This document shows, piece by piece, positions 1 through 12,130 of a stretch of 64,000 nt of DNA. Location of the stretch: NCBI GenBank assembly GCA_023853785.1, contig JAJIRX010000880.1:248001-312000 (forward strand), given 5' to 3'. Below the pieces are notes generated by a model that did not search any database, was not told where the DNA came from, and saw only the letters and a program-made list of their open reading frames with translations. Position numbers and translations under genes: made by a program. This stretch comes from Psilocybe azurescens. Its lineage: Eukaryota > Basidiomycota > Agaricomycetes > Agaricales > Agrocybaceae. The stretch's first letter is position 1. The number at the start of each line of letters is the position of its first letter.

Positions 1-188
1 GCGAACTGTCCGCCGTACTGTCCAGACAATTGAACTTTCTAAAAATAGAACGCAACCCTTAAATTGACTGACTGGCGGAGTATGTGCATTTATCAAACGT
101 AAATAAGATACTGATATACAATTTGTACAGACAGTAGAGCTAGATGATAAGACCAAGAATTAAAAAATGTGGAAGATTAGGAATCCAA

Positions 189-1456
189 CTATTCATGGGC
201 ACCGAGGTGAAACCCTTTGACTTTGAACTTAAAATGCAAGGAAGTCATGTTCAGCAACGAACGTAGAGTCTGCATCATTTGGTTCCTGAATTCTGTCACA
301 GAATTTATCCTCGTGCCTTGCACTACTCGCGCCCTCTCGTGCACGGTTAGTTCCATGCTCAGCTTTCGTATTGAACAGTATTCAGGTTGGCTCATAACAT
401 CGGCGAGGCGGGTCCAAAATGCGTGCGTTTGAAGTTCGCGTGAGCTGTGTGGGTCGGGATGGAGGGGGAAGAGAATTGAGATACTGAGAAAGATCATGCT
501 ACTGGGTCGTGTAATGCATTCGAGTGCTTGTACAAAGCCTAACAAGTCTCGTCCAAATTTCCCGTACGACATCCGGATGGAGAACTTCCTCAGAGCGGTT
601 AACCTGCCAAAATCGAGTTGTCCAGGGAAGCTCACACCATCGACAGTCTGGGTGTCTGTTCGCATCCGTCAGATCTCTTGATACTTGTGAAACGAACGAA
701 AAATCAGAAATAAAAGTAAAAATATTGCACACCTTCCCAGCATCGCCACTTGATGAATTTAATTTTATCAGCGTGCGTTAGCATAACGCCCCATGTGGCA
801 TTGGTGTTTGCCTTCGATACGGTGCGCACGTTGAGGTAGCACAGCTCAGCGTTAGGGTGTGCAGATGGGTCTTCCAGCCACATTCCAGTCGGGAGGTATG
901 GGTCTGGTCGTGACGTGAGTATGTTATTGAGAAAGAGGAAGTGTACACAGGTGTTCAAAGCTGAGATAGGTAGCGATCCCACGTTGGCAAGACTAAGTGT
1001 CTTGAGCATCGGTGAAAGGAAGAGTGATAGTAAGGAGTTTTGCAGGTCAGGCGTGAACAAACTCCACTGGAGAAATCCCACTTCGCATCCAAACGTGACT
1101 TGTCGCGTATTGTGAAGTAGGTCAAGAAGCCGTGGCAGTGACTTTTGCTGCGTTATCCATTGAGAGTTGTATACGGGGTACGAATCAAGCAGCTCGAACG
1201 TTTTAACGTATCCGCTCGCCTCTGGCCTCCGCTGGAATAATTCGCAGAGTCCTTCGATGCGCCTGACGACGTCGCGAATGGTAATCGGGTTGGGGTGGCT
1301 CCTCAGATGGAGGGTGACTACTCTTAAGAGGCGCGGGAGAATTTGAGCGTGGTTGCCATGAGAGATCAATGAGCAGTTCTTTAGTGTCGTCCAGTCCTTG
1401 TCGTACTCGATGAAGTCGAAAATGAGCGATATGAGCTCGGGTGGTAGTCTCGCCAT
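189..1456 (-). CDS. F-box domain protein, two exons
   Basis: Two exons fit on the minus strand: 1456-733 and 655-189. The intron (732-656) begins GTGTGC and ends AACAG, and the join keeps frame, giving about 396 residues. The N-terminus (MARLPPELISLIFDFI, then KNCSLISHG) is a typical basidiomycete F-box, the Skp1-binding motif of SCF ubiquitin-ligase receptors. The rest is leucine-rich and diverged, as in the many agaricomycete F-box/LRR-like proteins whose substrates are unknown. The ATG lies directly before the F-box. The domain call is seen in the sequence; a role in substrate recognition is family knowledge. An acceptor nearer the donor would run into an in-frame TGA, which fixes the acceptor used here. 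Confidence 0.8.
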
Positions 1457-1775
1457 GGAAGTTAGGGAAGAGGTTGGGAATGATTAGGTGCAGTCAAAGT
1501 ACACTGGAGCGGGGATTGATTGCATCAATCAAAGGTTCAAAGAGATTGCATTCTTAGTATCCTATCTAAGCGACTGATAGTGGCATCTAATCCACCTGTT
1601 GTCCGCATCAATAGATTTATGGTCCAGAAGGGAAGAAGCAGGGAGTACGGGAATATCCATCCCTAAATAGTGGAAATGTACTAAAGTTATACAACCCACC
1701 TGCCTTCCAAAATTGATCAAGGTTTGTACGTCAAAGGTATCTGATTAAAATCTGCGCAGTTACATATAAAATACG
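1457..1775. other. intergenic region between divergent F-box gene and kinase relic
   Basis: Short AT-rich region upstream of the F-box gene (minus) and of the kinase-like relic (plus). I see no ORF, repeat or RNA gene in it. Confidence 0.4.
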
Positions 1776-2437
1776 ATGCGTACTCGTAAGGAAGTCGTGG
1801 AGACTCTTGCGCAGCTTATTCAGGTGAGTTTCTGCGACTTCTATGATAAAATGTATACTAAAATAATTGCTTCGCACAGGGCTTACAGTTCCTGCACGAA
1901 AATCATATTGCCCACAGGTTTGTGTTCGATTCTAAGTCTCGTCTTTCCACTATTATTGACTTACATTTTTCAGAGATGCATGTGTGATTTTTATGCTGGA
2001 TCTGACGGACGTAGTTTCCAGTAGTTTCCACCAGCCTGATGGGAAAACGATTGACTACGAGACGGCAGATTACTTTCCCCCAAACGCTCTGTGCATTGGA
2101 TGCTATGGGCAAGAGAAGGACGTCCCAGAGATGTCGCATACTGTACCATATGACCCTTTCAGACTGGACGTATATCAGTTGGGATATGTGGCTCGGAGTC
2201 TCATCGAGGTACATCATCATGGTCTTGTTGTCGGTGAACACATTCTAATATCATGTATCTAGGAATATGGATGACTAGACTTCCTGGTGCCCACTCGCAA
2301 TACCATGACGTGCCATGATCCCGCGGCAAGACCAACTGTCGCGAAGTCTTTAGAGACCTTTCAGCAGTTTTCAACGATCATACTATGCTGCTTGGGCCCA
2401 CCTTGTAATGTTATTGAGGAAGTGTTAACGACTTATT
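1776..2437 (+). pseudogene. kinase-like protein, decayed copy
   Basis: Exon-like pieces match the kinase-like gene at 5219-6163: VETLAQLIQ, then an intron, then LQFLHENHIAHR, an intron, then DACVIFMLDLTDVV, and YGQEKDVPEMSHTVPYDPF followed by LDVYQLGYVARSLIE. Three things suggest decay. The catalytic-loop HRDxxxxN asparagine is replaced by Phe. About 20 residues that hold the Asp-Phe-Glu segment in the other copy are missing before DYETADYF. After the last intron (near 2262) the frame hits TGA, while the homologous tail (FLVPTRNTMTCHDPAARPTV) continues in another frame. The N-terminal lobe is not recognisable upstream. It could still be expressed as a short protein, but it is unlikely to be an active kinase. 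Confidence 0.65.
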
Positions 2438-2947
2438 GAGACTGTCTATTTCCTGCCTGGTAGGAGGCTTCCTAAAAATCCGAAGAAGTACTTTCTGTCC
2501 TGTTGATTTATCCCGCGACAAGGAGTTCCTGTCTGAGAATGACGTATAGGCTGATTACAAGCATTCGTCGAATCGCAACATACTGATGGAGGGTATTGAG
2601 GAATTCTTGGGGAATGGCGCCACATTGGACTCTCTTTTGACCCTTGTACGAAATTTTGAAATTTTTGAGATAGCTTCGAGATAACTATTGAGTTTTCCCA
2701 ACTTCTCTTATCGTTGTTGTTCAACTTGCTCTCGGGTCGAGTTGGAAGGATCATTGATGGACATGGCAGTTGGATATTCTGTTGTGAGAATGGCTTAATT
2801 CACTTTAGTGAAATGGCCTTGTAGCCCCAATATTTGATCGAATTTCAAACATTAGAAGGTTTACAATTTTGCTCATGAGTTTGCCGCCGATAGGAGGGCG
2901 GAAATAAGCGCTCAGTCGCCGCCACCCCCAGGAGACGATCAACCAGA

Positions 2948-3275
2948 TTATGCGGCTATCTCCTTCAGCAGGTCCACAGGCCAGGTATATTGTGTGGAGC
3001 ACGCCATATCTCGGCATTGTATGGTGGGGATTTTAGAGAAAGTTTCATTGACAAGTGGGTGACGAATTTCAGGCTTACCAGATGAAGATCGTACCAATTG
3101 AGCCGCAGTAGGTCCGGAACCAGAGGAAGTCTGTTGATAAGGGCTGGCTGTAAAGATCTAAAACCGGAAAAATATCTCACAAAGAACGAGTCATAACAGA
3201 AAACAAGTGAAAATACGAACCCGCCTCAATCGGTCGAGGTGGCCAGATCTAGAGGCAGGGACGGAGAATCACCCA
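2948..3275 (-). CDS. putative short hypothetical gene
   Basis: A minus-strand exon 3162-2948 opens after a good acceptor (TTTTTCCGGTTTTAG). It reads YQQTSSGSGPTAAQLV, then RSSSGKPEIRHPLVNETF, and ends WPVDLLKEIAA-stop. The codon choice looks protein-like. An upstream piece starting MGDSPSLPLDLATST near 3275 could be exon 1, but a TGA follows at once, so either the model or the base calls are wrong there. No domain is recognised. The low confidence reflects the missing in-frame start. Confidence 0.25.
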
Positions 3276-3396
3276 TGTACGCAATTAATCATAATTATCC
3301 CGGCTTCGTTTCCCTAAAGCCCTAGTGATGAGAGTTTTTGGAAGGAATAAGTGCATGTTCGTTGTACGCAGCTTCAACCATCGATGATGATCACAT

Positions 3397-4981
3397 ATGA
3401 ATCCAAGTGAGAAAATGGCAACAATACCAGGTAGGGAGCCTAAGATGTTTATGCGATCTTATAAAAAAAATCGTATACAGCAACGAAGAATCCTTAAACG
3501 ATTAAAAACAAGAGTGACATTCGCATTTGACAAAATTTTCAGTCAACCTGTAGACTCTGCAACACTACTCGAACTCAAAACAACTTTGAACGATCTCAAA
3601 GCACAATTTGATGCAAGCCGCTCTTATTATGACTTCTGTTTCGATATATTGAATCTATTATTGATGAACTTTAGGAAGCGTCCATGAATAACCGACGTCT
3701 TCAGGATTGGGAAATGACATATCCACCCTCAAGTACTGTGCTAAATCAATCATCCACTGCCAGTCTACATCCTCTTCTGTCGCTCCACTGCTACAGGGTC
3801 CCAAGATACATCTGAACCGGTCTTTACCACACCTCCTCCCAGATAGTCAGAACACCAAACGGAAGATTGACTTAGCCAGCAACTTTCGGTAAGCACACCT
3901 CATTTATGCATGCGCTTTTATTAGCTATATCACAAGTCAAAGGTCATCAGCCTGGGCAAGATAACAATGATACTCAGGAGCGTCAAGCCCAACGCCCTCG
4001 TCAAACTCACGTGACTAATCTCCACTCTACCACTCAGAGTGACATGATCGGAAGGTAGATTCTGAATTCTAGGATACTGAAGAACTAACTATACTCTCAG
4101 ACCTATCCAAAGCAGTCGTGATCCTGAGTCAGAACGATTTGATGAAGTGCCGCAGCTGCCTGCAGATAGGAGTGAAAGAATGCTTTCCCCTCGTCACCCT
4201 ACAAATAGAATACAGCCACAGGAAAGGTACATCGTTCACAGATTTCAACTCTCCGGGAGTGTAATGAACTGAGTCCTCTTGGTTATACCAGGCAAAACGA
4301 ATCCACTATGGTTCCCCCTTTTGCTTCGCCGCTATGGAAGCCCCGCGATCCTGGGGCCTCCAAAGAATTCAAGGAAGGATCTCAGCAGCAATTTAATCCA
4401 GGGAAACAGAGCTTACATCCTCCTCCGCAGTCTCATCGCTTTCCGCCTCCAAGATTTGCCAATCAAACAATAGATCGTGTCCGTGGGCGGCATACAAGAG
4501 CCAGTGAGAATACTGTCGAAAGGTGTAAACTCCGCATATCGAACAGAAGGGAATATTTCTAACCTATCCGGCGAAGTGGACACCAAAATGCGCAATATTC
4601 AGGTCTGTCTGCCACGAACAACAGTACGAGTGGGCAGGATCAAATTCACATGCCTAACCAATCCTTCACTGGCCACGAGTTTACCGCCCAAATAGAAACG
4701 TACGTTTGATTTAGAACTCTAATAACTAATAAGGGAAGACATGCTCACCGTGTAGCTTTAGGCCCATTAACACCCTCCATCGTTGGTCTGATTTTCAGGT
4801 CTTCGGACGCCAAAATGTAGACTCAACTTTGCTTACTGGAGAGACGTCTTCCCGGTCCTCTCTGTCACAAACAGCCCTATCTTCGAGGATCTCTGGAGGT
4901 GGTGTCAGCTCCGAAGAGCACGAGGCGCAGGCGCATCCTGGCTGGGCTGACCCGTCTGACTGCGATGATATCTACAAATAG
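3397..4981 (+). CDS. hypothetical disordered Ser/Gln/Pro-rich protein, multi-exon
   Basis: The first exon (3397-about 3680) encodes a basic, probably helical segment (RILKRLKTRVTFAFDKIF, then LLELKTTLNDLKAQFDASR). Later exon-like blocks are polar and low in complexity: NNDTQERQAQRPRQTHV; IQSSRDPESERFDEVPQL; FKEGSQQQFNPGKQSLHP; SGLSATNNSTSGQDQIHM; and a last exon LLTGETSSRSSLSQTALS ending HPGWADPSDCDDIYK with stop at 4979-4981. GT..AG boundaries flank these blocks (for example near 4055-4100 and 4229-4291), but the junctions between 3660 and 3900 are not resolved. I recognise no domain. It is probably an intrinsically disordered nuclear or cytosolic protein; this is inferred from composition only. 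Confidence 0.5.
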
Positions 4982-5218
4982 ATATGATGATTTTAGGCTC
5001 CTGTTCTAGTACCTACCATTTACCCCAATCATCTCTACTGTAACGCGTTGATGCCTTATGAACATTGCTATACATCATGACATATTTTTATTAATTGGCC
5101 AGAGACGTTCCCCACCAAATGCATCTTCGAAAAGCACTAAGAAAAGGATTACAGAAACTAGAAGGTTTAACTTTTGGGGGTATAGTTTGGACTACACGTA
5201 GCTCGGGAGCGCTGTTTC

Positions 5219-6163
5219 TTATCCAAATCTCTCGCAAAAATCAGTTTCCTCCAGCAAGGAGACAATGTTCTGAAATTTCTCGAGAGATTTTCCCGCAGTC
5301 AATCTTATCTCAGGATCATGATGTCTCATGGCTTCGCTGAGAGGTGCCAGGAAGTCCAGTCCTTCGTATTCCTAAAAACCAAAGTAAGAAAATTGGCAAA
5401 ACGCTTTCGAGCAGTAGAAATTGACCTCGATAAACTTTCTTATCACGGTTCCCAGCTGGTAGACGTCCAGCTTAAATGGATCATACGGTACGGTGAGCGA
5501 CATTTCGGGCACATCCTTGACTTGTCCATAGAAACCGACACAGCCGACGTTTGGAGCAAATCTTTCAGCCGTCTCGAAGTCAATTAGATAGTACTTCACT
5601 GGTGCGACTGAGCAGCGATCCCTGAAGTCAATTCGAGTTTTTCCATCTGGCTGGTAAAAGTCTTTCGCGTGGTGGAAGCTACTGGGAATTACGTTTGTCG
5701 GATCCATCATGAAATTAAGCCTACATGCATCTCTAATTATTTTGAGGTGAGCCAAAGCTTATGTTGTGCTGCTGGAAGACACACCGATGAGCAATATTAT
5801 GCTTGTGTAAGAACTGAACTCCCTGAAGATATATCTCTGTAAGTAAATATGTTATAACACTTTAAGACATAGTCGACAAGAACCTGGATAAGTTGGTCAA
5901 GAGCGTCTATAACTTCCTTGACATGCCGGAATGGAAGATGTAACGACATAAATGGAAAAAGCATAGGCATAACAAGGAGCACGTAGTGCTTTGAATCATC
6001 TTCAGCTTTCCCCGGAAGAGGTATCACATCGAGAAGAGGGACTGCGTTGTTCCGGGAGTCCTTGCGCATCTCTGCAGAGTTGAGATACTGCAAGATCGGC
6101 ACATTGTCGTACTCGAGTATCACCTGCTTTATCACCACTTTGACACCATCTTTCATTCGTATT
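5219..6163 (-). CDS. protein kinase-like domain protein (fungal kinase-like family)
   Basis: Exons read on the minus strand: about 6163-5884, 5822-5785, 5732-5426 and 5371-5219, all phase-compatible. They begin IDAIRMKDGVKVVIKQV (glycine-loop end and the VVIK lysine). Joining at the second intron creates HRDACRLN, the HRDxxxxN catalytic loop. The next motif is YYLIDFETAERFAP, so the usual DFG is DFE. The tail is EEYEGLDFLAPLSEAMR, then HHDPEIRLTAGKSLEKF and a stop. This is the degenerate kinase family common in mushrooms; substrates are unknown. Upstream (6391-6170) a homologous N-terminal block (WVELQPMLLENGYQLRP) lies in a different frame from the kinase core, so the 5' end is either frameshifted or spliced in a way I cannot resolve. 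It is a paralogue of the relic at 1776. Confidence 0.7.
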
Positions 6164-6391
6164 GCGTCAATAAGATTGGGTCTCTATGCAGACATGCATC
6201 AGCGAGTATCAAACTGAGCAGATGAAGTGTCGTACTCGTAGTCCAATCCAGTCTGAGCAGTCACACGTTCCATGGCCCTTTCCAAGAAGGCTTCCAGTTA
6301 GGATGGTACCTAGGGCGTAGCTGGTATCCATTTTCAAGCAGCATAGGTTGCAGCTCGACCCAACGTGCCTCTGTAAGTGAAAGGAGTCCAT

Positions 6392-7384
6392 CTGAATATT
6401 GATCCTTGCTAAGCAACGGCATCAGAAAACGCTTGAGTAGGCTTGAGTCTAATTTACAGCAGTTTAAAAGGGGAATATTGTGCTCGGGATAGCGTGGGGC
6501 TTTATGACAAAGAAGAGAGCCTTTTCACGAGAGCACGGGTTGGTTGGGATGATGGTTGGATGGGGGCCAATGAGTCCCAATCCCGGAAGCTCGTCGGTCC
6601 GCGGGAATTACCGCGAATGCCGAGTCGCCGAGACTCGAAAACATCAACAGATGACAAATCATGCACGTGCTAACAGTGCGGACTGCGAAATCGAAAGGTG
6701 TCGCCGACATTCGTGCTTAGACCTGTGACAGATCCCTTGTATGAATGCAAACCACCCTTTTATATCGAGGATTTCGCATCCTCTTATAAGGGATGGTCCC
6801 CAGCCCAATTCATGCTCTCTGCCAAAATGTTTCCCATATGGCTATGTAGATGACTTTTCTTTATGGAACTAGCTTCACTCCCTCCTACACTTTGAAACCT
6901 TCTGGCTTGCTCTCACATGCATCTGTCGTTGCACACAAACCGCGGAGGCGCATTAAGACTTTGTGTGTCTTTCTGGATTTCCAATGGCTCCGACTACTCC
7001 ACAGACGTCGCTGCGATGCCACGGTCCACCGTGGAATAGCTTGTCACTTTTATACAGAGGTAATAGGCCTTTCTTATTTAGGTCGATGACACGATTGGCA
7101 CGATGGTCGCAAATGCGCTCAACCAAAGCTGCCGCTACGTCAGGCTGCCAGATACGTGTAAAAGCGCATACTATAGAGTGTGGAGCGTATCTTGCGGCGT
7201 CTTTTGTTCTTTCTTACTGATGCCAGTCTCAATTACTATTGGCTTACACCATTTGTTCCTTTTCTCTATGTCATCCTTTTTGCCTGGCAATAGTTCCACC
7301 TCAATCGTATCATTGAAGCTGTGTTCACAATGAGATATTATATTTGTATCCTCTCATCACAGAAGGTGGTCTCTCGTTCCCTCT
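6392..7384. other. intergenic, no supported gene
   Basis: About 1 kb between the kinase-like gene and the 3' end of the first hydrolase. Only short overlapping ORFs without protein-like composition are present, and no repeat was recognised. Confidence 0.4.
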
Positions 7385-8742
7385 TCAGCTCTTCGCAGCT
7401 TGAGGGGTCAGAGTATTTCTTTGCAAGAAGAATTTCGATAATCGTCGTGTGAATCGACGTTGAACCTTCGCTTCTGGCCTGCTCTGGCTTTCGCTGATGC
7501 TGATAGGTGCTGCGTTTGTCAGTTGCAGGTAGAGATCTACGGTGCTTTCCGGGGCATCCCAGTGCGTCTAAAGCAGAATAGGTTGATTTAAGCCTGCTGC
7601 TGGAGAGAAAATTATAAAATCACTCACGAAGTGATTGAATCCAGGGGCAATAGTGAAGTTGATTGAGTCTGCCACTCCCAGTTTTGTCGCTTCTTCTTCT
7701 ATGCTCCACACGCCCGCAATGCCAAAGGCCGCCGATTTTTCGCCAGCCAGGCAAGAGATTTTTAACTTCGGGAATAGAGCCTTGGTGGACTGGTCGAAAA
7801 GAGCCTTGCGGAACACCGCGTTGAGTTGAGGAGTGAAGCCCATGATGTATGGTCCGTCACCCGCCGACTCGTCATTCGACCCTATCATTTCTTGCTGTTC
7901 GACCTTGGACATCCTGAAAATAGTGCCAGAGCGGGAGGATGAAGGGAGGACGTATTCGAGACTGTTAAGGTCCCGTTTTGAGAGATCGCCATGGTCGAAA
8001 TAGGCGGTGACCCATTGGTTAAAGTATGGGAAACGAAGTTCTGGAGGGATGGTTTCTACGGCGAAAGGAGCCCAGTTCTTCTCGGGCATGGGTAATCCGT
8101 AGAGGAGAGGAGCGGCCTCTGTTGGTATGAGTATAAGTCATAATGTATATTTTATTGGATGAAACTATGAACAAACCGTGCAAAATCAACCCTCGAACAT
8201 AAGCGCCCAAGATCGACCGCGTCTCGGCCGCAAGAGTATCGGCGTGAGCAATCACGGCATTAGCTTCTCCCGCACCAACAGACCACCCGAGAATGACGAC
8301 GCCACCGGTCTTCCCATCTGGAGAGATCTTGGGCAGATTCTTCTCTTTGATCAAAGCGACAATGAATCTGGCTATCTCATGTCCACGTTCTTTAAGCCAG
8401 CTGTGCTTCTCTTCGTCTGATCCATTCACGAGGACGTTGAACTCTTCGGGTGTAAATGGCGTGGATCCGGAGTAGTTACGTCGGTTGAGGGCGATTATAC
8501 GGACGCCTTTGCTTGGTGCGCAGGCTTGGACCTTCTTGAACACGGCTGCATACTCACGGAGTTGAATATTGAGCGACAAAGGGGTAGTAAGTTGAAAAAT
8601 ACACACGTGCGGCAAAAAACATTCCGTGAATGGCAATGACTGTTGTGTACGACCCGGACTTGGACTCGACTGCTCCGCTATCAGTGTATGCGAGCTCTAC
8701 CCCAGACTCACTCACGACCACTTTCTCGAAGCTGGAAGGCAT
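7385..8742 (-). CDS. alpha/beta hydrolase, paralogue 1
   Basis: Four exons: 8742-8607, 8545-8177, 8118-7628 and 7567-7385, with phases 1/1/0, total 392 residues. The start MPSSFEKVVVSESGVELAY is followed by VIAIHG (oxyanion-side HG). The nucleophile elbow is GWSVGAG, with Ser near residue 134. The end of exon 3 holds the likely catalytic His in FNHF. A cytosolic esterase or lipase-type activity is inferred from the fold; the substrate is unknown, and no signal peptide is seen. The C-terminus is about 40 residues longer than that of its paralogue at 12131 and is basic (KVQRRFTRRLSKFF). Exon boundaries are identical in the two genes, which shows recent duplication. They point away from each other around a 3.4-kb spacer. 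Confidence 0.85.
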
Positions 8743-9787
8743 ATCTGAGCAGGGTGTCTCCGGGGAAAAAGTGAAAGTTGTGCAATAGTATGAATCGAAA
8801 GTTCCACTTATATGCTGGCCAGGCCGCCTCCACCTTTACGGTTAGGCTGTCAATATCCGCATTCAAAACTCGAACTAATTGGCTCCAGGTATCATGAGCG
8901 ACGAGTATGTCAATAATGAGATTAGCATAAGAGAGAGTTGACCTATCCGCCGCACAAGAAACATTGAATTGAGAAAGCGGATTAGATTGTTATCAGTATG
9001 AACGCACTAAAATGAGCCTTCGGGCTCCGGATATCCGGCACACCAACAATCCGATGGCGCTGAGGTGGGCCGTGCTCGTTTTGAGTGCCTATCCAGCGTT
9101 TTGCTCCAGCGTCGCAAGCGGAGTCGTTTGCATCAAAACATAACATAGATCGTCGAACTTGATATAATCCATATTTTCGCTGTACGTTACCCCAAACCCA
9201 TTGGTTTGGACCGCCATCAAGTTAAAATTACACAAAACGTAACCGACCCATAACCCGGGCATTTATGAGAGGAAAATCAAGTTCGATTGCAGGTTGAAAG
9301 TAGTAGAGGATGGTCGGAAGGGTTGGATATGTGTGGATAGGTTGCTAGAGCGTTCGAGTCCAACGACGTTCATGCGTCAAGGGGTCAAATGGCACCAGGT
9401 AAGCCTGCACAGCTGCAGGGGTTAGACAGCATCATTTATTTCATGGGCGCATGTCGGATAAAGACTCGGAATGTAAGCGGAGTGCATATGTTGCGCGATG
9501 GGCTTCATGATACAGGTGGTAGACAATGGAAATGGCAATGAAGAACGGAGTTGATGTTGAACTATAATTGTTTCCAAAGGTAATTGTGGCACAAGAATTT
9601 TCAGATTCAGCTCACCACTCCGCCGCTTGTTTGTGTCATTCCCGAGTCTCGCCGGCTTGGCGTCAGCCATGCTTGTTGCCAACTTGTTCTTCAATTGCTT
9701 GCACAATATGTTTGCACACCGACCTTGCATCAATTTGACTGGTAGAATTCCTGGCTGGGAGTATTTTATGGCTCAGGGACATCTAAT

Positions 9788-9822
9788 ACCGCCTCTCGTA
9801 CCGCCTCTCGTACCGCCTCTTG
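9788..9822. repeat. 12-bp direct repeat, three copies
   Basis: Three head-to-tail copies of TACCGCCTCTCG, the last with one change (CTCTTG). This is a simple tandem repeat with no evident function. Confidence 0.8.
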
Positions 9823-10740
9823 CAATCGCTCTAGCGAATTCTCATCGTCGATCCCACCAGTGGACCTACTTGAATAAATCGTTGGCATAACGCATTCTAC
9901 CCAGATCTGACGTCGATGTCTCTTCCACTTTCAGGATATCTAATCTTCTTTATGCGAAACGGAGCAAGTGTACATCCAAAGGCACCCAGGGATCATGATA
10001 GGGATCATTGTACCGATCATCCCTGACTCTGTTCACGAAAACTTGTCGAATTCTTCACCAGGTTACGCGATATCTACGCTGGGAGATTGATAATACCTAT
10101 ACTTTCTCGGACGGTCTATTATCTCAACTTTCTGGTCTTTCGTTATCCCTAACGTTAACTCGGACACTTGCCACCGACAAACCCGCATCGACTTGTAGCC
10201 TCATGCCCTTATGCAACGGAAGTTCGGGTTGTGGGGTATCTGATACCTCCGCACTGCCCCCGACTCGTCTGTGGAGGTGCATCATTGCCAGACAGATAGG
10301 TCTTGAATACTCAGCTCAAAGCTTTCATAGACCAATGTCTTGACTACTCAGCTCAGAGCTTTCAGAGATGTTTATAATTGACTAATCCTTCTTGTCGCCA
10401 TCATTTGATATCGTCTCATGGTATAGTAGCCTGATGGCTGTAACAGTGGCGCAATCATAATGTATGTGGCTGATTTCATAACACCAGTTTAAGGCTAAAC
10501 GATGACTTGCGCGCTTTTGATGACCACAGAATGTTCGGACCTCAAATTCAACCCAAAATATCTGTATCGAGGTCGGAAGATTGTTTCTATCAACCCTCTG
10601 ATTTCACCCCTAGCCGAGAAACACGGTGTCTCCTGCATCGTCAAGAGGAGAACATTCAATTCCATGATGAGTGACGTGCCAAGATTCTTTTTGACACAAC
10701 GACTTGGGAACAGCTCTGAATTGAATTGGGTCCCAAAACG

Positions 10741-10748
10741 TATAAAGA
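10741..10748 (+). promoter_or_regulatory. TATA box of the 10867 gene
   Basis: TATAAAGA lies about 120 bp upstream of the ATG at 10867. The positioning resembles that of the other secreted-protein genes in this window. Confidence 0.45.
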
Positions 10749-10866
10749 AGGGGCAGGATACCGCCTGGGTTCTGTAGCTGGTCTCTTCTACTTTGCGCAG
10801 GTCGCTTTCCTCAACCTAACACTACTTTATACTCTTCAACCTCAATACTATTTTCTCCCTCCAACA

Positions 10867-11416
10867 ATGGTCAAATTTTCATCTGTCTGCTTCGTTGCTA
10901 CCGTTGTCGTCAACGCCGTTCCTTCTTTGGCTCAGTGAGTCTATTGCCATCTGTCGCCGACTGAGCACAGTATCGACAGACTGCTAGCTTCAGGGACAAC
11001 CGCAGAAGCATAGAGCCTACCGAGGACATCGTCCTTTCTCGTGACATTATCGAGGCCGTTTATGGACGGGAGCTAACGGACGTCGAGCTTGAAGAGCGAG
11101 CCCCGTTCTTTCCTCTTATCTTGTAAGTATCACCGTTTTAACAGATCATATCCGGTCTGACAGTCGTACTTCCCTATGCAGCGCTGCATTGAGAATTGGT
11201 GCGCAAGTGGGTGCTAGGGTCGGGTCAAGAGTCGCCAGCAAGGTTGGGCGAAAAGCCGCACACAAGGCGGCGGAGCACCACCACAACAATCACAACAATA
11301 ACAATCACCACCACAAAAGATCTCTCGACTCGAGTGACCATCTGGACGATCTTTTGGCGAGAGAGGATTTCTATGACGAGGCATTTGAGCAGCGCGATTT
11401 GAACGAACTCGACTAA
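10867..11416 (+). CDS. small secreted His/Asn-rich protein
   Basis: Three exons, 10867-10934, 10994-11122 and 11182-11416, give 143 residues. A signal peptide is evident (MVKFSSVCFVATVVVNAVPS, then LAQ). Next comes an acidic stretch (SIEPTEDIVLSRDIIEAV), then a positively charged segment with Val/Ala every few residues (RIGAQVGARVGSRVASKVGR, then KAAHKAAE). After this is a His/Asn run HHHNNHNNNNHHH, a Lys-Arg pair and an acidic tail (DDLLAREDFYDEAFEQRD). The start, the acidic tail and the gene architecture resemble the genes at 17432 and 19422, so I place it in the same family as a diverged member. The His run could bind metal, and KR could be a Kex2 cleavage site; both are inference. No known family is recognised. 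Confidence 0.75.
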
Positions 11417-12130
11417 GTATTCTTCGTATTGGAAGGGTGGGCGCCGCGTTATGAGCGAAAGGTGGACACATGACATTGATTCATGTGTGATGGCGGCGGC
11501 GATGTGATGCTTTGTACATTCTGTGTACTTATAATAATGTAAAGTAGTCGTTCAATACAATACTAAGTCAGAGTCAACGTGTTCTAGCTTGAGACGTCTC
11601 GAAACTAACATGCTGATCAATACAGCGATTTCTATCGAAGCGTTTGCAGTGTAAGGGTATACCGGCATACAATTTACAAATGGCAGCTGGCAAGTAGCAA
11701 TTTGCGGAGGCCGTTCTATTTATAGATATGTCTATTGCTCCTAAGATAAGATAGGGAAGACATGCTCATCTTTACAATTGTGTTGACTTCCAGCTTTAAG
11801 ACTTAAGCTGAGCGCCCATATTATACTGCAGCACTGATAACTATCAATGATGGCCGCCAATGAGAGCTCGAGGACAAAACCAAATGACAGCGCTTACAGC
11901 AATGGTGTCGTTCTTCTGATGATATGGGTCGGTGCTGAGATTTCGTGGGTGGATCGAACCCCATAAGCCATTGGACGGTCAAATGATCAAAACTTTATCC
12001 CCACTACGTAGCAGAGTTACTGTATAAAAGACAATACTGAGTACTACTAAACTGATCTTCATCCTTTCCTTCTCGTTATACCTGACTTTAGTGCCTTTTC
12101 ATTCTCGTTTTTCTATTCAGCTTGATTAGT
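11417..12130. other. intergenic with promoter of hydrolase 2
   Basis: No gene is seen. It contains the 3' flank of the His-rich protein gene and, at 12023-12030, a TATAAAAG box about 100 bp before the hydrolase start. Confidence 0.4.
12023..12030 (+). promoter_or_regulatory. TATA box of hydrolase 2
   Basis: TATAAAAG lies 101 bp upstream of the ATG at 12131 and is followed by a pyrimidine-rich leader (TTTCCTTCTCG, TTCTCGTTTTTC), a common fungal core-promoter layout. Confidence 0.55.

Larger units (their letters stand above)
8743..10866. other. intergenic, no supported gene
   Basis: About 2.1 kb between the first hydrolase and the His-rich secreted protein gene. ORFs near 9422-9890 and 10008-10777 lack domains, clean introns and protein-like composition. 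A short tandem repeat lies at 9788-9822, and a TATA-like box near 10741 belongs to the next gene. Confidence 0.4.
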
